In this document: positions 41,826-52,400 of the stretch, in pieces | Numbering within the stretch: the first letter of the stretch is position 1 | How the letters are laid out: the number at the start of each line of letters is the position of its first letter | Assembly (NCBI RefSeq): GCF_958979055.1 | Contig: NC_084896.1 | Span: 1,488,001-1,552,000, forward strand | DNA length: 64,000 nucleotides | Source of the DNA: Alnus glutinosa | Taxonomy: Eukaryota > Streptophyta > Magnoliopsida > Fagales > Betulaceae | Reading direction: 5' to 3' | The notes under the pieces: model-generated | What the model was told of the DNA's origin: nothing | What the model saw: the letters and a program-made list of their open reading frames with translations, nothing else | The model's database searches: none | Made by a program: the position numbers and the translations under genes

Positions 41826-42675
41826 TAGGGGTGTAAACCCAGATCGGGTTCCCGAGTATTGGGTAAAAACCGAAAACCGGCTCTGGGGTCCCTGGTTTTT
41901 GGTTTTCAACATCCGGCCCCGGACCCCAGTACCCCAGTTATTCGGGTCGAGTGGCATTTAAAATTTTAAAAAAAAAAATAAAAAACTTTTTTGGGCTTCA
42001 AAAATACAAAATCTGTAGAGAAACAGAGAAAGACGAAGAAGAATGAAGAACTAAGAAGTACAGTTTAGTTTTAGAAAGTTTCATGTACAAAACGTGAATC
42101 ATTCCATGCTTAATTCTTAGCTATTAACGAACAAGCTGAAGACTTGCAAATATATAGGGAGCATGTTTCACGTCGTCAACCACACGAGAAATTTGGACCT
42201 CATCTTTTTCTCCTAATGAAAAATGTGATTCAGGACAAATATATATAGCCATTGACGAGAGAGACCAAGAAGAAACCTCTCTTTCACTCCTTCCCTCCTC
42301 CTTCCTGTCAAGAGTGAACGTGAACGTGAACGTGAAGAGTCAAGAGTGAGCGGCTGTGGGCCGAACGAGTGAACGTGAAGAGTGTTAGAGTGAGCGGCGG
42401 CACTTAGGATAAAAGACTAAAAGTGTTAGCACTTAGGGCAACAATGTTAAACTAATAAAAAGACGGGTAATTTTTTTTTTTTTTAATAAATTAAGCTACT
42501 CGGAGCCGAGTATCCTGATATAACCGAGGTTTTTCAAAATTAATACCCTGCTCCGGCTTCGGATATCCAGTTATCCGGAGTCGGGTACCGGGGTACCAAC
42601 TGGGTTTTTCGAAGCTGGTTATTGTTCGGATTCGATTTCCTGGCTAGTTATACCCGGTCCGGATTTACACCCCTA
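41826..42675. mobile_element. hAT-type non-autonomous element, copy 2
   Basis: An 850-bp element with perfect 12-bp terminal inverted repeats, TAGGGGTGTAAA and TTTACACCCCTA, and an exact 8-bp target duplication CTCTCATA (41818-41825 and 42676-42683). The interior has CCGG-rich palindromic ends like the copy at 3156-3658, a T run near 42471 and a short repeated GTGAACGTGAA segment. No transposase ORF. The empty site is visible in copy A of the tandem duplication. Confidence 0.93.
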
Positions 42676-43004
42676 CTCTCATATTAAAATTTTAGAACAT
42701 TTCTATTTGGATGCTAAGAAAACATAGAAAAAAGCCTCCTACCTAACTAAAACAACCCAAGACCTCAAAAATCGTAAGATCAAAAAATATATTCAAGTTT
42801 TTCATCAATTTTCTCATCAAGCCATTACTTAGCAATTAGCATTACAAAGGAGAGGACCGAAGAGAATTGGCAGAGTGGGAGATAAACGAAAAATAAATAA
42901 ATAAATAAATAAATAATTAAAAGAAAGAGAAAACGAATTTTATCATATTGTAATCATTTTGTGAGTTAGTGAGTACTGTTCACTCACCAAAACTTGTTGG
43001 TTAT

Positions 43005-43510
43005 TGTTAGGAAAATTATCATCCCTCAGGCAAATGGGCCTATACTCGAACCAGGGCCCAGTTGATATTGCTGGCCCAACTTGACCCACTCAATCATTAG
43101 GGCCTAACAGAGTCCTATAACATCTTGAAGGCTATATTTGGAACACATGGGATAAATACATTATCCCATGAGGAGTAAGTGTCCCACTTTCCCACTCTCC
43201 CACTCAACCTCTATCTCATCCCACTAAGGGTCCCACTCAGCCATGACATGAAGGTGGAACAATGCGGTTGAGAACTATGTGCTTATAAATAGGCTGCTAC
43301 TCTAGGTACAAAAGATACTTTGAATATGTGTTAAAAATATACTAAACTCTCAACTCTCAATACTCTCCAAAATTGCCCACTGACTTAGGCATCGGAGAGT
43401 GGATGTCGGGAGACCCCCCCTCTGACGCATTGTTTGTTCTTCCTTGCAGATTATGAAGAACACGGCGAATCAAAGATCTACACGTCACCGGACTGAAAAC
43501 TGTTCTAACA
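43005..43510. mobile_element. Solo LTR of an LTR retrotransposon
   Basis: The 506-bp segment starts TGTTAG, ends CTAACA, and is flanked by exact 5-bp duplications GTTAT (43000-43004 and 43511-43515). It contains a TATAAATA box (43284-43291), as expected for an LTR promoter, and there is no internal coding region beside it. Unequal recombination between two LTRs is the usual origin. The pre-insertion site is present in copy A of the surrounding duplication. Confidence 0.9.
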
Positions 43511-43815
43511 GTTATAGTAGTGAGGCTGCTATAGTGTATTTTTGTGTACTTTCACCAAATTGCTTCACCAAAAAGTTATTTTAATGGTATTAGGATCCAC
43601 TCCGATTCAAATGAACTGGGAAATATCCAATTCCTTATAGTGTAGGGTATTTGGTCTTAAAAAAACAATATGAAAAGGCAAAAATACTCTTAGACTATAA
43701 AGAATTGGATACAAATGAACCTAAAATGATAGGTTTCGATTTTAATGAAGCTGTCGGAAATACTCTAATGATCAGTTGTCTCCATGCTATAGATTGTCCC
43801 CACTTGTTCCGATCA

Positions 43816-44270
43816 TCAAGTAGAAATAAAATGTCTTCTCACATAAATTGCTCGTGGTCGTTGCAGCCGATCTCCATCGATCCTGCAAAAAATATCTGCT
43901 TCGAGTTCCGTATGAACTAAACGACATCGATGATGTCGACGAGACGGTCGGACAGTCCTGGCATCTGCCACGCGCGGGGACGGCTGAACTTTGTATGTTT
44001 GCATGCACTCTCGAGTCTCGGGTACGATATTTTTGATCGATGGGGATCGCAAGCAACCCACTAGTACTATGTACGCCCCCCCCCCCCGCCCATTTGCTGC
44101 TTTCGCTTTCCAGATCTGCGCCGACGTTCATGCTTTTCTTCTCGACGAAGCAAAAGTTGCAATTGGAAGATCAATGAATTGTACCTGTTTGACAATGATG
44201 CTTAGTGCGAGACTACCCCCCCCACCCCTTTTATTACCATCGATCTCATATGCCTAATAAACTCGTGCAC
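43816..44270. other. C/G-richer island of unknown origin
   Basis: Directly after copy B the composition shifts: many CG dinucleotides, a TTGCAG acceptor-like word, a C run at about 44074-44085 and another near 44216-44226. Short ORFs exist on both strands (62-114 codons) but none is recognisable. It could be a captured gene fragment; I cannot assign a donor. Confidence 0.4.
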
Positions 44271-45549
44271 AAAATAACTACTTTTTGTGCTTGCTGATCA
44301 CCGTGGGTTACGTGTGTGTTCACGTGCAATGTTACTGCTATGGCTGCTAAGTGCTAACCTTTGAAAAGATGCAGGATAAAGATAAGAAGAAATTGTATGG
44401 ACGTACGGCCGGACTGGCAACAGGTCTTTTGCAAAATAGAAAAAATAGTTGTCGGTTTTCGAAAACCGGAGAAAAACTCTGATGCTTGAATCAGAATAGA
44501 GAGTGTCGGTTTTTGAAAATCGAGGAAATACTCTGATGCTTGAATTAGAATCGATAGTGGGAGAAAAAAGTCCTCGTACCTAGAAATGTGTGCAAGTGCA
44601 TTTTGCATTTGATTTGCATTATCGGATGGATAGACTTTTTAGTGAATTGGTTAGTTATTTTAACCTAAAGGTGAAAATGGTTAAGCTATTGGGAATGCTC
44701 TTACAACTCATTGTTATTGTTGAGTTATTTTTTATGGGGTAAAGTTCACATACTCCCATTGAACTACTACTCCAATTGACAATGTCCCCTCCAAGCTTTC
44801 AATTTTAACAATGTTCCCTCAGGGGCGAAGTCAGCATTTGGAAGTTGGAGAGACAAATTGAAAAAAAAAAATGATGGGACAAAATTAATAAAATAAAATT
44901 ATGGGTAAAATTTTATTATTTTTTTTAGATTTTTTTTTCAAATAAATTAAAAATTTTATTGTTTAAAAAAATAAATAAACAATTTTTTGTTTTCTTTTTC
45001 AAATTATTATTATTATTTTTAATTTATATGAGTATTTTTTGTCTTAATAAAAAAAATTGTAATGTCATTTTTATCTTTTTGTTGGCTTTGAAGAAAATGT
45101 TAACAATTTTTTAATAATTTGAAGGAAATAGTGTCACAAATGAAAGTTGGAGAAAAAATTGCCAATTTGATGCTAATCTGAGAGAAAGTGTATAGACTTT
45201 TCCAGTTTCTATGTAATTGGTGCTTGAGTGGACTAGGCATTTTTATTGTCCCAACGTGCATGTACTATAATTTTTTTTTACTACAATTCTTTCAAAAATG
45301 ACATGATGGTCGATGTGATTGCAAAGTGGCACAACATGAGTAAAAACAAAATTAGGAATCAAAATCTAATAAATAAATTTAATTATTTAGTAATTAACGG
45401 AATAATTTTTATGAGTGTCACGTAAATTGTCGTACCAATTTATAATAAAAGTTATGGTCTCTAAGAATAGTTCAATCGGTTGGAAATTACATCTCATGAA
45501 TCGGAGGTCACTAGCTCGAATCTTTCTACCCCTCTTATGTAGACATGTC

Positions 45550-45606
<57 letters not shown>

Positions 45607-47380
45607 CAACTTATAAGTTTGGGTCAATTGCCAAAAAGAAAAAAAGTCAATTGAATGATGCAGTGTATTTTGCTTTGATTGGCCAAAACTTTCTCTCATA
45701 TAGTGATAAGAAGATGTTAAACAGAACAAGAGGTCAAGAGGCATTTCTATTTTCTTTTACGAGTCTAATTAATGTTTCCTGGCGTCATGTTGTAAGCTTA
45801 GTCAAAATAAAAATAAAATAAAATATTTGAATGAATTAATTAATTTAATTTATGAGTTTGGCCCTTCATGATTTAATACCAGGACAACTTCTATGTGTAA
45901 AACTCCGAATTATTAGTATTTTTATTAAAATACTTAAATTTTTTTTAGTATAATTGCTTATTTAACATAATATCAAATCACCCACATTTTAACTAAATAT
46001 TTCATACATTGAATTTAACTTATTAAAATATTAATTAAATAATCATTTTTTTTTTTTATAACTTACAAATTTCGAAAAAAAATTAATGATTTAATACCAC
46101 TTCATAGAAAGTACAATTCAAAACCTTAAATAATGCAAATGTCACTGATAATTTCACTAACAATTTTAAAATCAAAATCTCCTGCAATTGAGATCTGATC
46201 TACCCGATTTTCCTCGTCGGTTGTAACTAGACAAAAAAATATAAGGAGACCAGTAAGGCGTTTCCTTGCTCGGACAAATACTCTTTGTCCGAACAGAAGG
46301 TCTTCTGTCTAAATTTATTGCCCGGACAAGAAGCCCTCTCTCGCATCGAGATGCAATTTCCCTCCGAACCACAATAATAGAAAGTTAGCTAGACATTATA
46401 GAACACGTGGCTCTACTTTGGTTTAAAAAAAGGAGTGAAGATTTGGAGGAAGATAGATAGTTCATAGTCCCCCCACTCTCCAGGCTGGTTCGGTATCTAC
46501 GGACCAAAACAGAGGAAATATATATTGATCTGAAAAGAGAATCTCCAATGTCTACAGGTTCAATGACAAAATACCCTTGGCAATCATGTGAATAATATAT
46601 AATATCGAAGGTCAGTTTGGGCAATACGATTAGTGGACCCAAACTCCGAGGCACAAAAATTAATTGCCCCACCCTTCGTACACAGGCCCTAACTTTTTCC
46701 AAAGTGACAATGACGTCAGAAATCAACAGTAAACGTAAGCAATCTGCAAAATATCCAATTTTGATACAAAGGGTCGGTGAAAGGAATTAGTTACTTTATA
46801 ACTAATTATTCAAATTTTTTTAAAAAAATTAAATAGTTAATTGCAAGAAATTATTTATTAAATTTACCTAATTAAATAAAAATTGAGCTGATTAATTACT
46901 TACGAGACTAACATAAATTCTTTCAAATTCAAATAAATAATTATATTAAATTTCGACCACGTAAAAGATCCATTACAATAGTTGGGGACGTGTAATTTTT
47001 CACACCGTACATTCATGACAAAAAGTCTTTTCGGAGTTAATGTTTTGTTTCCCAAGTTGGTACTAATTTTTAGTCCTTCTTTTACTTTTAACGGCTCTAA
47101 TATATTTTTGATGCTCTAAGAATATACGTCTATTTTAATTTTTTAAATTTCTTTCAAGTTAGTTTGAAGAAAAAAATATTATTTTCTAACCTCTTAAAGA
47201 GCTATTTAAGATTTAGTTAGGTTTCATGTTGGTTGGTTTCGAGGCAAAATTAAGATAGATGTACTTAGAATTAAAATTTAGATACCTGGTCAATGTGGGA
47301 GAACCAAATGGCTTGGTTGGTGGGCATCAAAATGAGCTACTTTCACTTAAATTCAGGTTTTAGAGGCAGAACCCACTAGT
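44271..47380. other. AT-rich spacer with fold-back and simple repeats
   Basis: At about 44740-45210 divergent inverted arms (AAAGTTCACATACTCCCATT on the left, AAAAGTCTATACACTTTCTC reverse-complemented on the right) suggest an old Mutator-like MITE. An A17 run followed by a TA microsatellite lies at about 45550-45604. A small exact hairpin TCGGACAAA/TTTGTCCGA lies at about 46269-46291. Near 44440-44560 two similar 50-bp segments (GTCGGTTTT...CTCTGATGCTTGAAT) are repeated. No gene supported. Confidence 0.5.
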
Positions 47381-47725
47381 TAGACTGGCGGTTGCCCGGA
47401 TCTGAACGACATACGATAATGCTCAAACATGAAGAGCTCCATAGCTTGTCGATTGGAGTGGTGTTCGCTTAGCGTTCGGACGAGAAGTTTAACGAAAAAC
47501 TTTGAGCATTACCCAACATCTCGGTTTGTGAAGTCGTTAGAACGGGATAAAATTGGAGGCTTGTAGTAGAATACTGTGGTCGCACTCACGGTCGAACAAC
47601 GCTTGAATGGAAGAAAACATCACAAGTGACACAGAAATTGGGTTGGATTACGTCTAAATGCGGCCGCCAGCGTGTAAATTGTGGAACCATGCCGCCATTC
47701 TTCAGCGCGCTGAAACAGGTCCTTA
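47381..47725. other. CG-rich island, unassigned
   Basis: An isolated stretch with frequent CG dinucleotides (words such as GGTTGCCCGGATC, GCGTTCGGACGAG, GCGGCCGCCAGCG, CAGCGCGCTG) inside AT-rich DNA. No ORF longer than about 60 codons and no recognisable protein. It may be part of a transposon terminal region or an unmethylated regulatory segment; neither is shown. Confidence 0.35.
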
Positions 47726-47908
47726 ATTTTCTACTTCTCTTAAACTTTGTTAAACTTTCTTCAATAATTAAATGAGGTTTAATTATAAAGGTTTGTATAT
47801 AAAAATTGTATACATATCCCGAGTAATTCTATATAAATGTCCGTCAAATAATGAGATGGCTGTTAAAATCACAATTTGATTTAAAAATAAAGGAAGTAAA
47901 CAAAACGA

Positions 47909-48077
47909 GTAATTCTATTAGTACATTAAGTGTTCCTCAAGTGTCCATAAAAAAATAAAGTGGCTTTTAAAATCACCATTGGACGTGTAATTGATCAAAT
48001 GATGATTTTGATCCGATGGTAATTTTAGAAACCACCTCATTTTTTTTTATGGACATTTAATGTACTAATAAAATTAC
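47909..48077. mobile_element. Fold-back MITE
   Basis: A 169-bp imperfect palindrome. The left arm begins GTAATTCTATTAGTACATTA and the right arm, reverse-complemented, begins GTAATTTTATTAGTACATTA; both continue through TGTCCATAAAAAAA and a block ending ACCAT(T/C)GGA. Target duplication not clear. No coding capacity. Confidence 0.7.
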
Positions 48078-48918
48078 ACCAACAAAACTAAAAGAAATGA
48101 GTATTTCCATATATGAAGGTTAGATAATACAATTATACTAACCTACAATGAAAAATATCTTACAATTCAAATTTGTGAATTTAAAACAAATTATTTTATG
48201 AATTTACACAAAAAAATCATAAATTTATAAATATATAGATAATCTTAAATCGCGAGAACATACATCAATTTTTTAAACATAAATTAATAAATTAAATTTG
48301 GAGCTTTTCATTGTAAAATCATAGAATATTAATTTTTGGAATTTCTTTCTAAATAAAATCATCAAATTTGTTTAATACAATATTTTATCTACTTTATCTA
48401 TCCCATAGCAGAAGAAATTGTGCACACGTGTGTGTTTTTTTTTTTTTTTTTCAAATGTCTACATAATATTTTTTTTCAACTCAATAAAAAATAACTTTTC
48501 TATATTATTAATAAATAATTTTAAAAACACTTTTTCATAAAAAAAATATTTTTTTATTAAAACTAAAAAATATTTCCAGACAGAGTCTGTGGTTTTAGTA
48601 CATGTTAGCTTAGCAGTACCAATTAATAACTCAAAAAAAAAGAAAAAAAAGAAGCAGTACCAATTAATAAATTGAACACCCATGATGTAATCTAAGAATT
48701 AAGATTATTAATTTGTTGGTTCCCAGCTGGAAGTGGAGGGATGTGGAGTCTTCTCTTCCCCCACCTCACATGTCCCATCAACTTTTCCAACTACTTTTTC
48801 TCAGAGGAGATTCCAAAGTTCTTTTTCTCCACTGTTTCCTCATTTCTCATTTTGGACTTCATTTTAAAAAAAAAAAATTAAAATCATTTAATTCATCAAC
48901 TTGCTGGTCCATTTGGTC

Positions 48919-48925
48919 TATAAAT
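48919..48925 (+). promoter_or_regulatory. TATA box of the S1 bZIP gene
   Basis: TATAAAT lies about 335 bp upstream of the first upstream ORF and 661 bp upstream of the main ATG. A long leader is characteristic of S1 bZIP genes. The preceding C/T-rich tract fits a plant promoter. The transcription start is inferred to lie near 48950. Confidence 0.55.
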
Positions 48926-49253
48926 TCCATTCCCAAAACCCTCAAAGCCCTCTTCTACTTTGCTTTCTACTCCTTCTCTTTTTTTTACATTACTGCTGCT
49001 GATATTTTGAAGAAGCTCTGGCTTCGAACTGAAGCTATCTTCCCCTTTTTGGGATTCTGATTTTCTGAGTCCAAAATCAAGCACACCCATCTTGGAAACC
49101 TTCTGATTTTGTTTTATTTTCCTTCTGAAATCCTTCTTTCTCCTTAAATCTCGAGAAGTCTCCAGCTTTTTATATGCTGGGTTGGGGTTTGTAAACTCCA
49201 AAGTCACCATTTTTATTAGAGAGAGAGTAGTGTTTCTGACAAGATTTATCTTG

Positions 49254-49307
49254 ATGCTCAACATCTTGTTCTTGATGTTTGAGATACATGTCTCCAATTC
49301 TTTGTGA
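49254..49307 (+). CDS. Upstream ORF 1 of the bZIP leader (17 aa)
   Basis: A 17-codon ORF (MLNILFLMFEIHVSNSL) overlapping the 5' end of the sucrose-control uORF in another frame. In Arabidopsis bZIP11 a first small uORF also overlaps the sucrose-control uORF, so the arrangement is conserved. It probably affects how often ribosomes reach the next AUG. Confidence 0.7.
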   Translation: MLNILFLMFEIHVSNSL

Positions 49308-49413
49308 AATCCTCCTTTCTGGGTGTATGATAAATTCCTCATTCAGGCGCAGGACCCATTTAGTTCAATCCTTCTCAGTTGTGTTCCTTTACTGGTTGTA
49401 CTACGTTTCATGA
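49288..49413 (+). CDS. Sucrose-control upstream ORF (SC-peptide, 41 aa)
   Basis: Encodes the conserved peptide found in the leaders of plant S1 bZIP mRNAs. Visible landmarks are MSP at the start, RRRTHLVQSFS in the middle (residues 20-30) and VVFLYWLYYVS at the end (31-41). In Arabidopsis bZIP11 this nascent peptide stalls the ribosome at its stop codon when sucrose is high, lowering translation of the main ORF. It lies 166 nt upstream of the main ATG in the expected order. The match across the C-terminal half is close enough that function is very likely retained, although repression itself is inferred. Confidence 0.95.
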   Translation: MSPILCEILLSGCMINSSFRRRTHLVQSFSVVFLYWLYYVS

Positions 49414-49436
49414 TTTTCACCCCCCCAAAAGTTTGA
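49410..49436 (+). CDS. Upstream ORF 3 of the bZIP leader (8 aa)
   Basis: An ATG overlapping the stop codon of the sucrose-control ORF (ATGA) opens an eight-residue frame (MIFTPPKV). It could capture reinitiating ribosomes after the sucrose-control ORF. No homologue is claimed. Confidence 0.5.
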   Translation: MIFTPPKV

Positions 49437-49579
49437 ATATTAGGCTAATATTATTGTAATTATATTGCTATTATATCTATCTGCTATAATATTAGTGGTT
49501 TTTTAGTATCTGGGTCCTGCAAATCTCTCTCAGTTTTACTCTTTTACTGTGAATTTTGTCTGCAAAATCTGTGTGGTTC

Positions 49580-50050
49580 ATGGCTTCCTCTAGCGGGACA
49601 TCTTCAGGGACGTCTTTGATCCAGAACTCTGGGTCTGAGGAGGATTTGAAAGGTTTGATGGATCAGAGGAAGAGGAAGAGAATGATCTCCAATCGAGAAT
49701 CGGCAAGACGATCTCGGATGAGGAAACAGAAACATGTGGACGATCTGATGGCCCAAGTGGCTCAGCTCAGGAAGGACAACCACCAAATCATCTCCAACGT
49801 CCACATAACCTCCCAACATTTCTTGAACATCGAGGCTGAAAACTCAATACTAAGAGCTCAAGTGGGCGAGCTTAGCCAAAGGCTGCAGTCTCTGAACGAG
49901 ATAATCACCTTCTTGAACAACAGCAATGGCGTTTTTGGAGCTGGGGAAACAAGCACCTTCGCTGAGCCAATCTATACCTTTATGAACCCTTTGAATTTCT
50001 CATATTCAAACCAGCCTATCATGGCTGCCGCAGACATGTTTCAGTGCTAG
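49580..50050 (+). CDS. bZIP11: Group S1 bZIP transcription factor, bZIP11/bZIP44-like (156 aa, intronless)
   Basis: Nuclear DNA-binding regulator of sugar, amino-acid and low-energy responses; S1 proteins usually heterodimerise with group C bZIPs and bind ACGT elements. The basic region has the invariant N-x7-R (N38, R46) within QRKRKRMISNRESARRSRMR. Heptads follow at L56, L63, I70, T77, I84, L91, L98 and L105, a long zipper typical of S1. The Ser/Thr/Gly-rich N-terminus (MASSSGTSSGTS) and single exon also fit. The ATG at 49580 sits in TTCATGG and gives the expected family length. The leader carries the sucrose-control uORF, so translation is probably repressed by sucrose. A poly-A signal AATAAA lies at about 50156. 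Paralogue-level identity (bZIP2, 11 or 44) is not certain. Confidence 0.95.
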   Translation: MASSSGTSSGTSLIQNSGSEEDLKGLMDQRKRKRMISNRESARRSRMRKQKHVDDLMAQVAQLRKDNHQIISNVHITSQHFLNIEAENSILRAQVGELSQRLQSLNEIITFLNNSNGVFGAGETSTFAEPIYTFMNPLNFSYSNQPIMAAADMFQC

Positions 50051-50164
50051 CCTTGGTGTTTAGATAGAGTAAAAGAGAGAGGTTTTTTCTTTTTTTCTTT
50101 TCTATGTCTATGGTGGGAAATATGAAGAAATTATCAATCTGTGGAAGTTGTAAGGAATAAACAA

Positions 50165-51585
50165 TTAATATATGATATATATATAAATATCAATGTATTA
50201 GATGTTATTATATATATATATATCTGGTTTGTAGTGGCTTTCTTCAGCTATTTTGTAATAATATTATTGAACAAGTTTTCGTCATAATCTGTGCTTTTTC
50301 TGTGAATGCTAACAAATTTTCCATCTTTTTCTCGTGTTTGACTGAATTCGTTCAATATTCAGATTGATAATGGCCCTTCTGCTTTGTTAAATGTATGGTG
50401 CTGAAAGAAATAGTAGAGTGATGGTGAGCCTCCTTGCCAGCGACGTGTTCTTCTTTGTTTTATCATTTGGTCTGACAAAGTGGGGGAGGCCATACATGTC
50501 AAATGGTGACCAATTATTTATTTATTTATTTTTTTAACTCTATTCAATAAATTGACATGAATTTATAATAAAAAAAATGTGATTCCACATGTTCTTAGAA
50601 TATGCGATTTTCATATGCATTTTTAATATTACAGTTTATTAAACGAATATGTGTATTTAGAGCATATGATTTTCCTTAACAACATCAATTCAATATCAAC
50701 CTTGGGTAGAGCTTTTTTTTTTATTATTTTTTTTTTTTGGTATATAGATGAGTGAAGATAAGAATTATTACATCAAACCAGAACAAAGAAAGAAAATTAC
50801 AGATTAAAAAAAAAAAAAAAAGAGAAAGATATATAACAAAAAAACACTATTAATTGTAGTCGTCCATTCCACAGTTATGGATAGTATCCTTAAGATGTAA
50901 GGATAAAGCGAGAAAGCTGCCGACGGTGTTAGTGGTAGCAACCCATAGTAAAAGTTGTGAGCGTAGAAATCATAGAGATTCCTAATTTCAAACCAATTGT
51001 AGAAAGAGTTGTGAAAATTAAGAGATAAATGTACATTCAAAGAATAAGTCCCTATTACGGGCTGGGAGACAAATAATGTACATGTCTTATCATAACTTCT
51101 TCTTCTTATATATATATATATAACGTTTGGCGAGCGAATACTATACCAGCTTACCAATTTTCAGGCTGAAGCAGCTAATTGAATCCAACTACATTTTCAC
51201 CCAAATTAGCCTTTCGGGCTATCCGAGTGTGAATGCTCTCTTGCATCCGGGATTGACCGAGAAGGAGCCACCTTGATTCCACAATCTATACTTTAAATTT
51301 GTCCCAAAAAACTAAAGAAAATAAAAAATAAAAAATTCAGGCATGGTAATGGTGGCTGGTCTGTGTGTGTGTGTTTGTCGACCTATTACCTAAGTTGCAG
51401 GTTACTTCCAAAAGGGGTTGTGGGATTTGTTTCTTTTTCAGCCATAAAGAAGATTGTGTGATTTGGGATTGGTATTTCTACCTTTACCTTTTCCATTGTC
51501 TGGTGGGCAGGAAGGGCCATTTGTGTTGTGTAGTTAATTGTTTCTTTTGGATCATAATGTGGAATACAACTCAATAATGTGATTA
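50165..51585. other. AT-rich spacer downstream of bZIP
   Basis: Contains short AT repeats (50170-50222), a copy of the CACATG/ATGTG-type dispersed repeat (about 50550-50700), an A17 run (about 50805-50822) and a short TA repeat (51110-51122). A 117-codon minus-strand frame at 50804-51157 has low-complexity composition and no recognised domain, so I do not call it a gene. Confidence 0.5.
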
Positions 51586-52000
51586 GATCAAGAGCTAAAA
51601 TGACCCTCTTGGATGCCTAGGGAGTAAAGTAAAAATCTAGAAGTCAGCACTGTTACCACTCACATTTTCAATGAATCAAGAACATAGTCCAAAGAGGGGG
51701 CGAGTGAGCACAACTGCACCCGAGGTGCCCTTTATTGAATCCTGATCTTTTGAAATTTTTTATTTGAATTTTATGAAATTCGGATAGGAAATAAGGAAGG
51801 AAGGGTCGGCGGCGGGGGGGAGGGGGGGGGGGGGGGGGGGGGGGGGGCGGGACCCCAAGCACCCTAGGGTGCAAGTTCCATATGCTCAAACACCCTGAGC
51901 CTCGCACTGACTCTCATTTCCGACTCGAATTTCCTAAAATTCAGACAAAAAATCTCAATCCCCTTAATCTGCTTTCTTCTCATAAGAACTGTAATTATGA
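51586..52000 (+). repeat. Tandem duplication, unit 1 (415 bp)
   Basis: Begins GATCAAGAGCTAAAATGACC and ends CATAAGAACTGTAATTATGA. Unit 2 follows without a gap and is about 90% identical by eye. Inside is a G7-A-G26 tract (51814-51847). No convincing ORF. Confidence 0.92.
51814..51847 (+). repeat. G7-A-G26 tract
   Basis: Near-uninterrupted guanine run inside unit 1 of the tandem duplication, with G-quadruplex potential on the plus strand and probable length instability. Confidence 0.9.
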
Positions 52001-52400
52001 GATCAAGAGCTAAAATGACCCTCTTGGATGCCAAGGGAGTAAAGTAGAAATCTAGAAGTCAACACTGTTACCACTCACGTTTTCAATGAATCAAGAACAT
52101 AGTCCAAAGAGGGGGAGAGTGAGCACAACTGCACTTGATGTGCCCTTTATCGGATCTTGATCTTTTGGCTTTTGGAATTTTCTATTTGAATTTCATGAAA
52201 TTCAGATAGGAAATAAGAAAGGAAGGGCCGGCAGGGGGGGTGGGTGGACCCCAAGCACCCTAGTGTGCAAGTTCCATATGCTCGCACACCCCGAGCCTCA
52301 CACCGACTCTCTCATTTCCGACTCGAAATTCTTAAACTTTAAAAACAAAAAATCTCAATCCCCTTAATCTGCTTTCTTCTCATAAGAACTGTAATTATGA
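52001..52400 (+). repeat. Tandem duplication, unit 2 (400 bp)
   Basis: Same start and end words as unit 1. The G tract is only GCAGGGGGGG followed by TGGGTGG here, accounting for most of the length difference. No ORF of note. Confidence 0.92.

Larger units (their letters stand above)
41606..43815 (+). repeat. Tandem duplication, copy B (split by two transposons)
   Basis: Second copy of the unit, about 0.84 kb once the hAT element (41826-42675) and the solo LTR (43005-43510) with their target duplications are removed. Copy A shows uninterrupted sequence at both insertion points, which confirms the inserted boundaries independently. Confidence 0.8.

Noticed and set aside
46268..46292. Small hairpin TCGGACAAA/TTTGTCCGA considered as an operator or RNA gene
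   Set aside because: Single short stem with no tRNA-like or other RNA fold around it; expected by chance in a spacer of this length.
48896..49342. 148-codon minus-strand ORF over the bZIP leader
   Set aside because: Antisense to a region carrying a TATA box and the conserved sucrose-control uORF on the plus strand; Lys/Ser-rich composition reflects the C/T-rich leader.
50804..51157. 117-codon minus-strand ORF
   Set aside because: Ends in a phenylalanine run from a homopolymer, and no recognisable domain or codon pattern; treated as chance.
51668..51907. Proline-rich minus-strand ORF (79 codons)
   Set aside because: Generated by the G tract in the tandem duplication; not maintained in the second unit.
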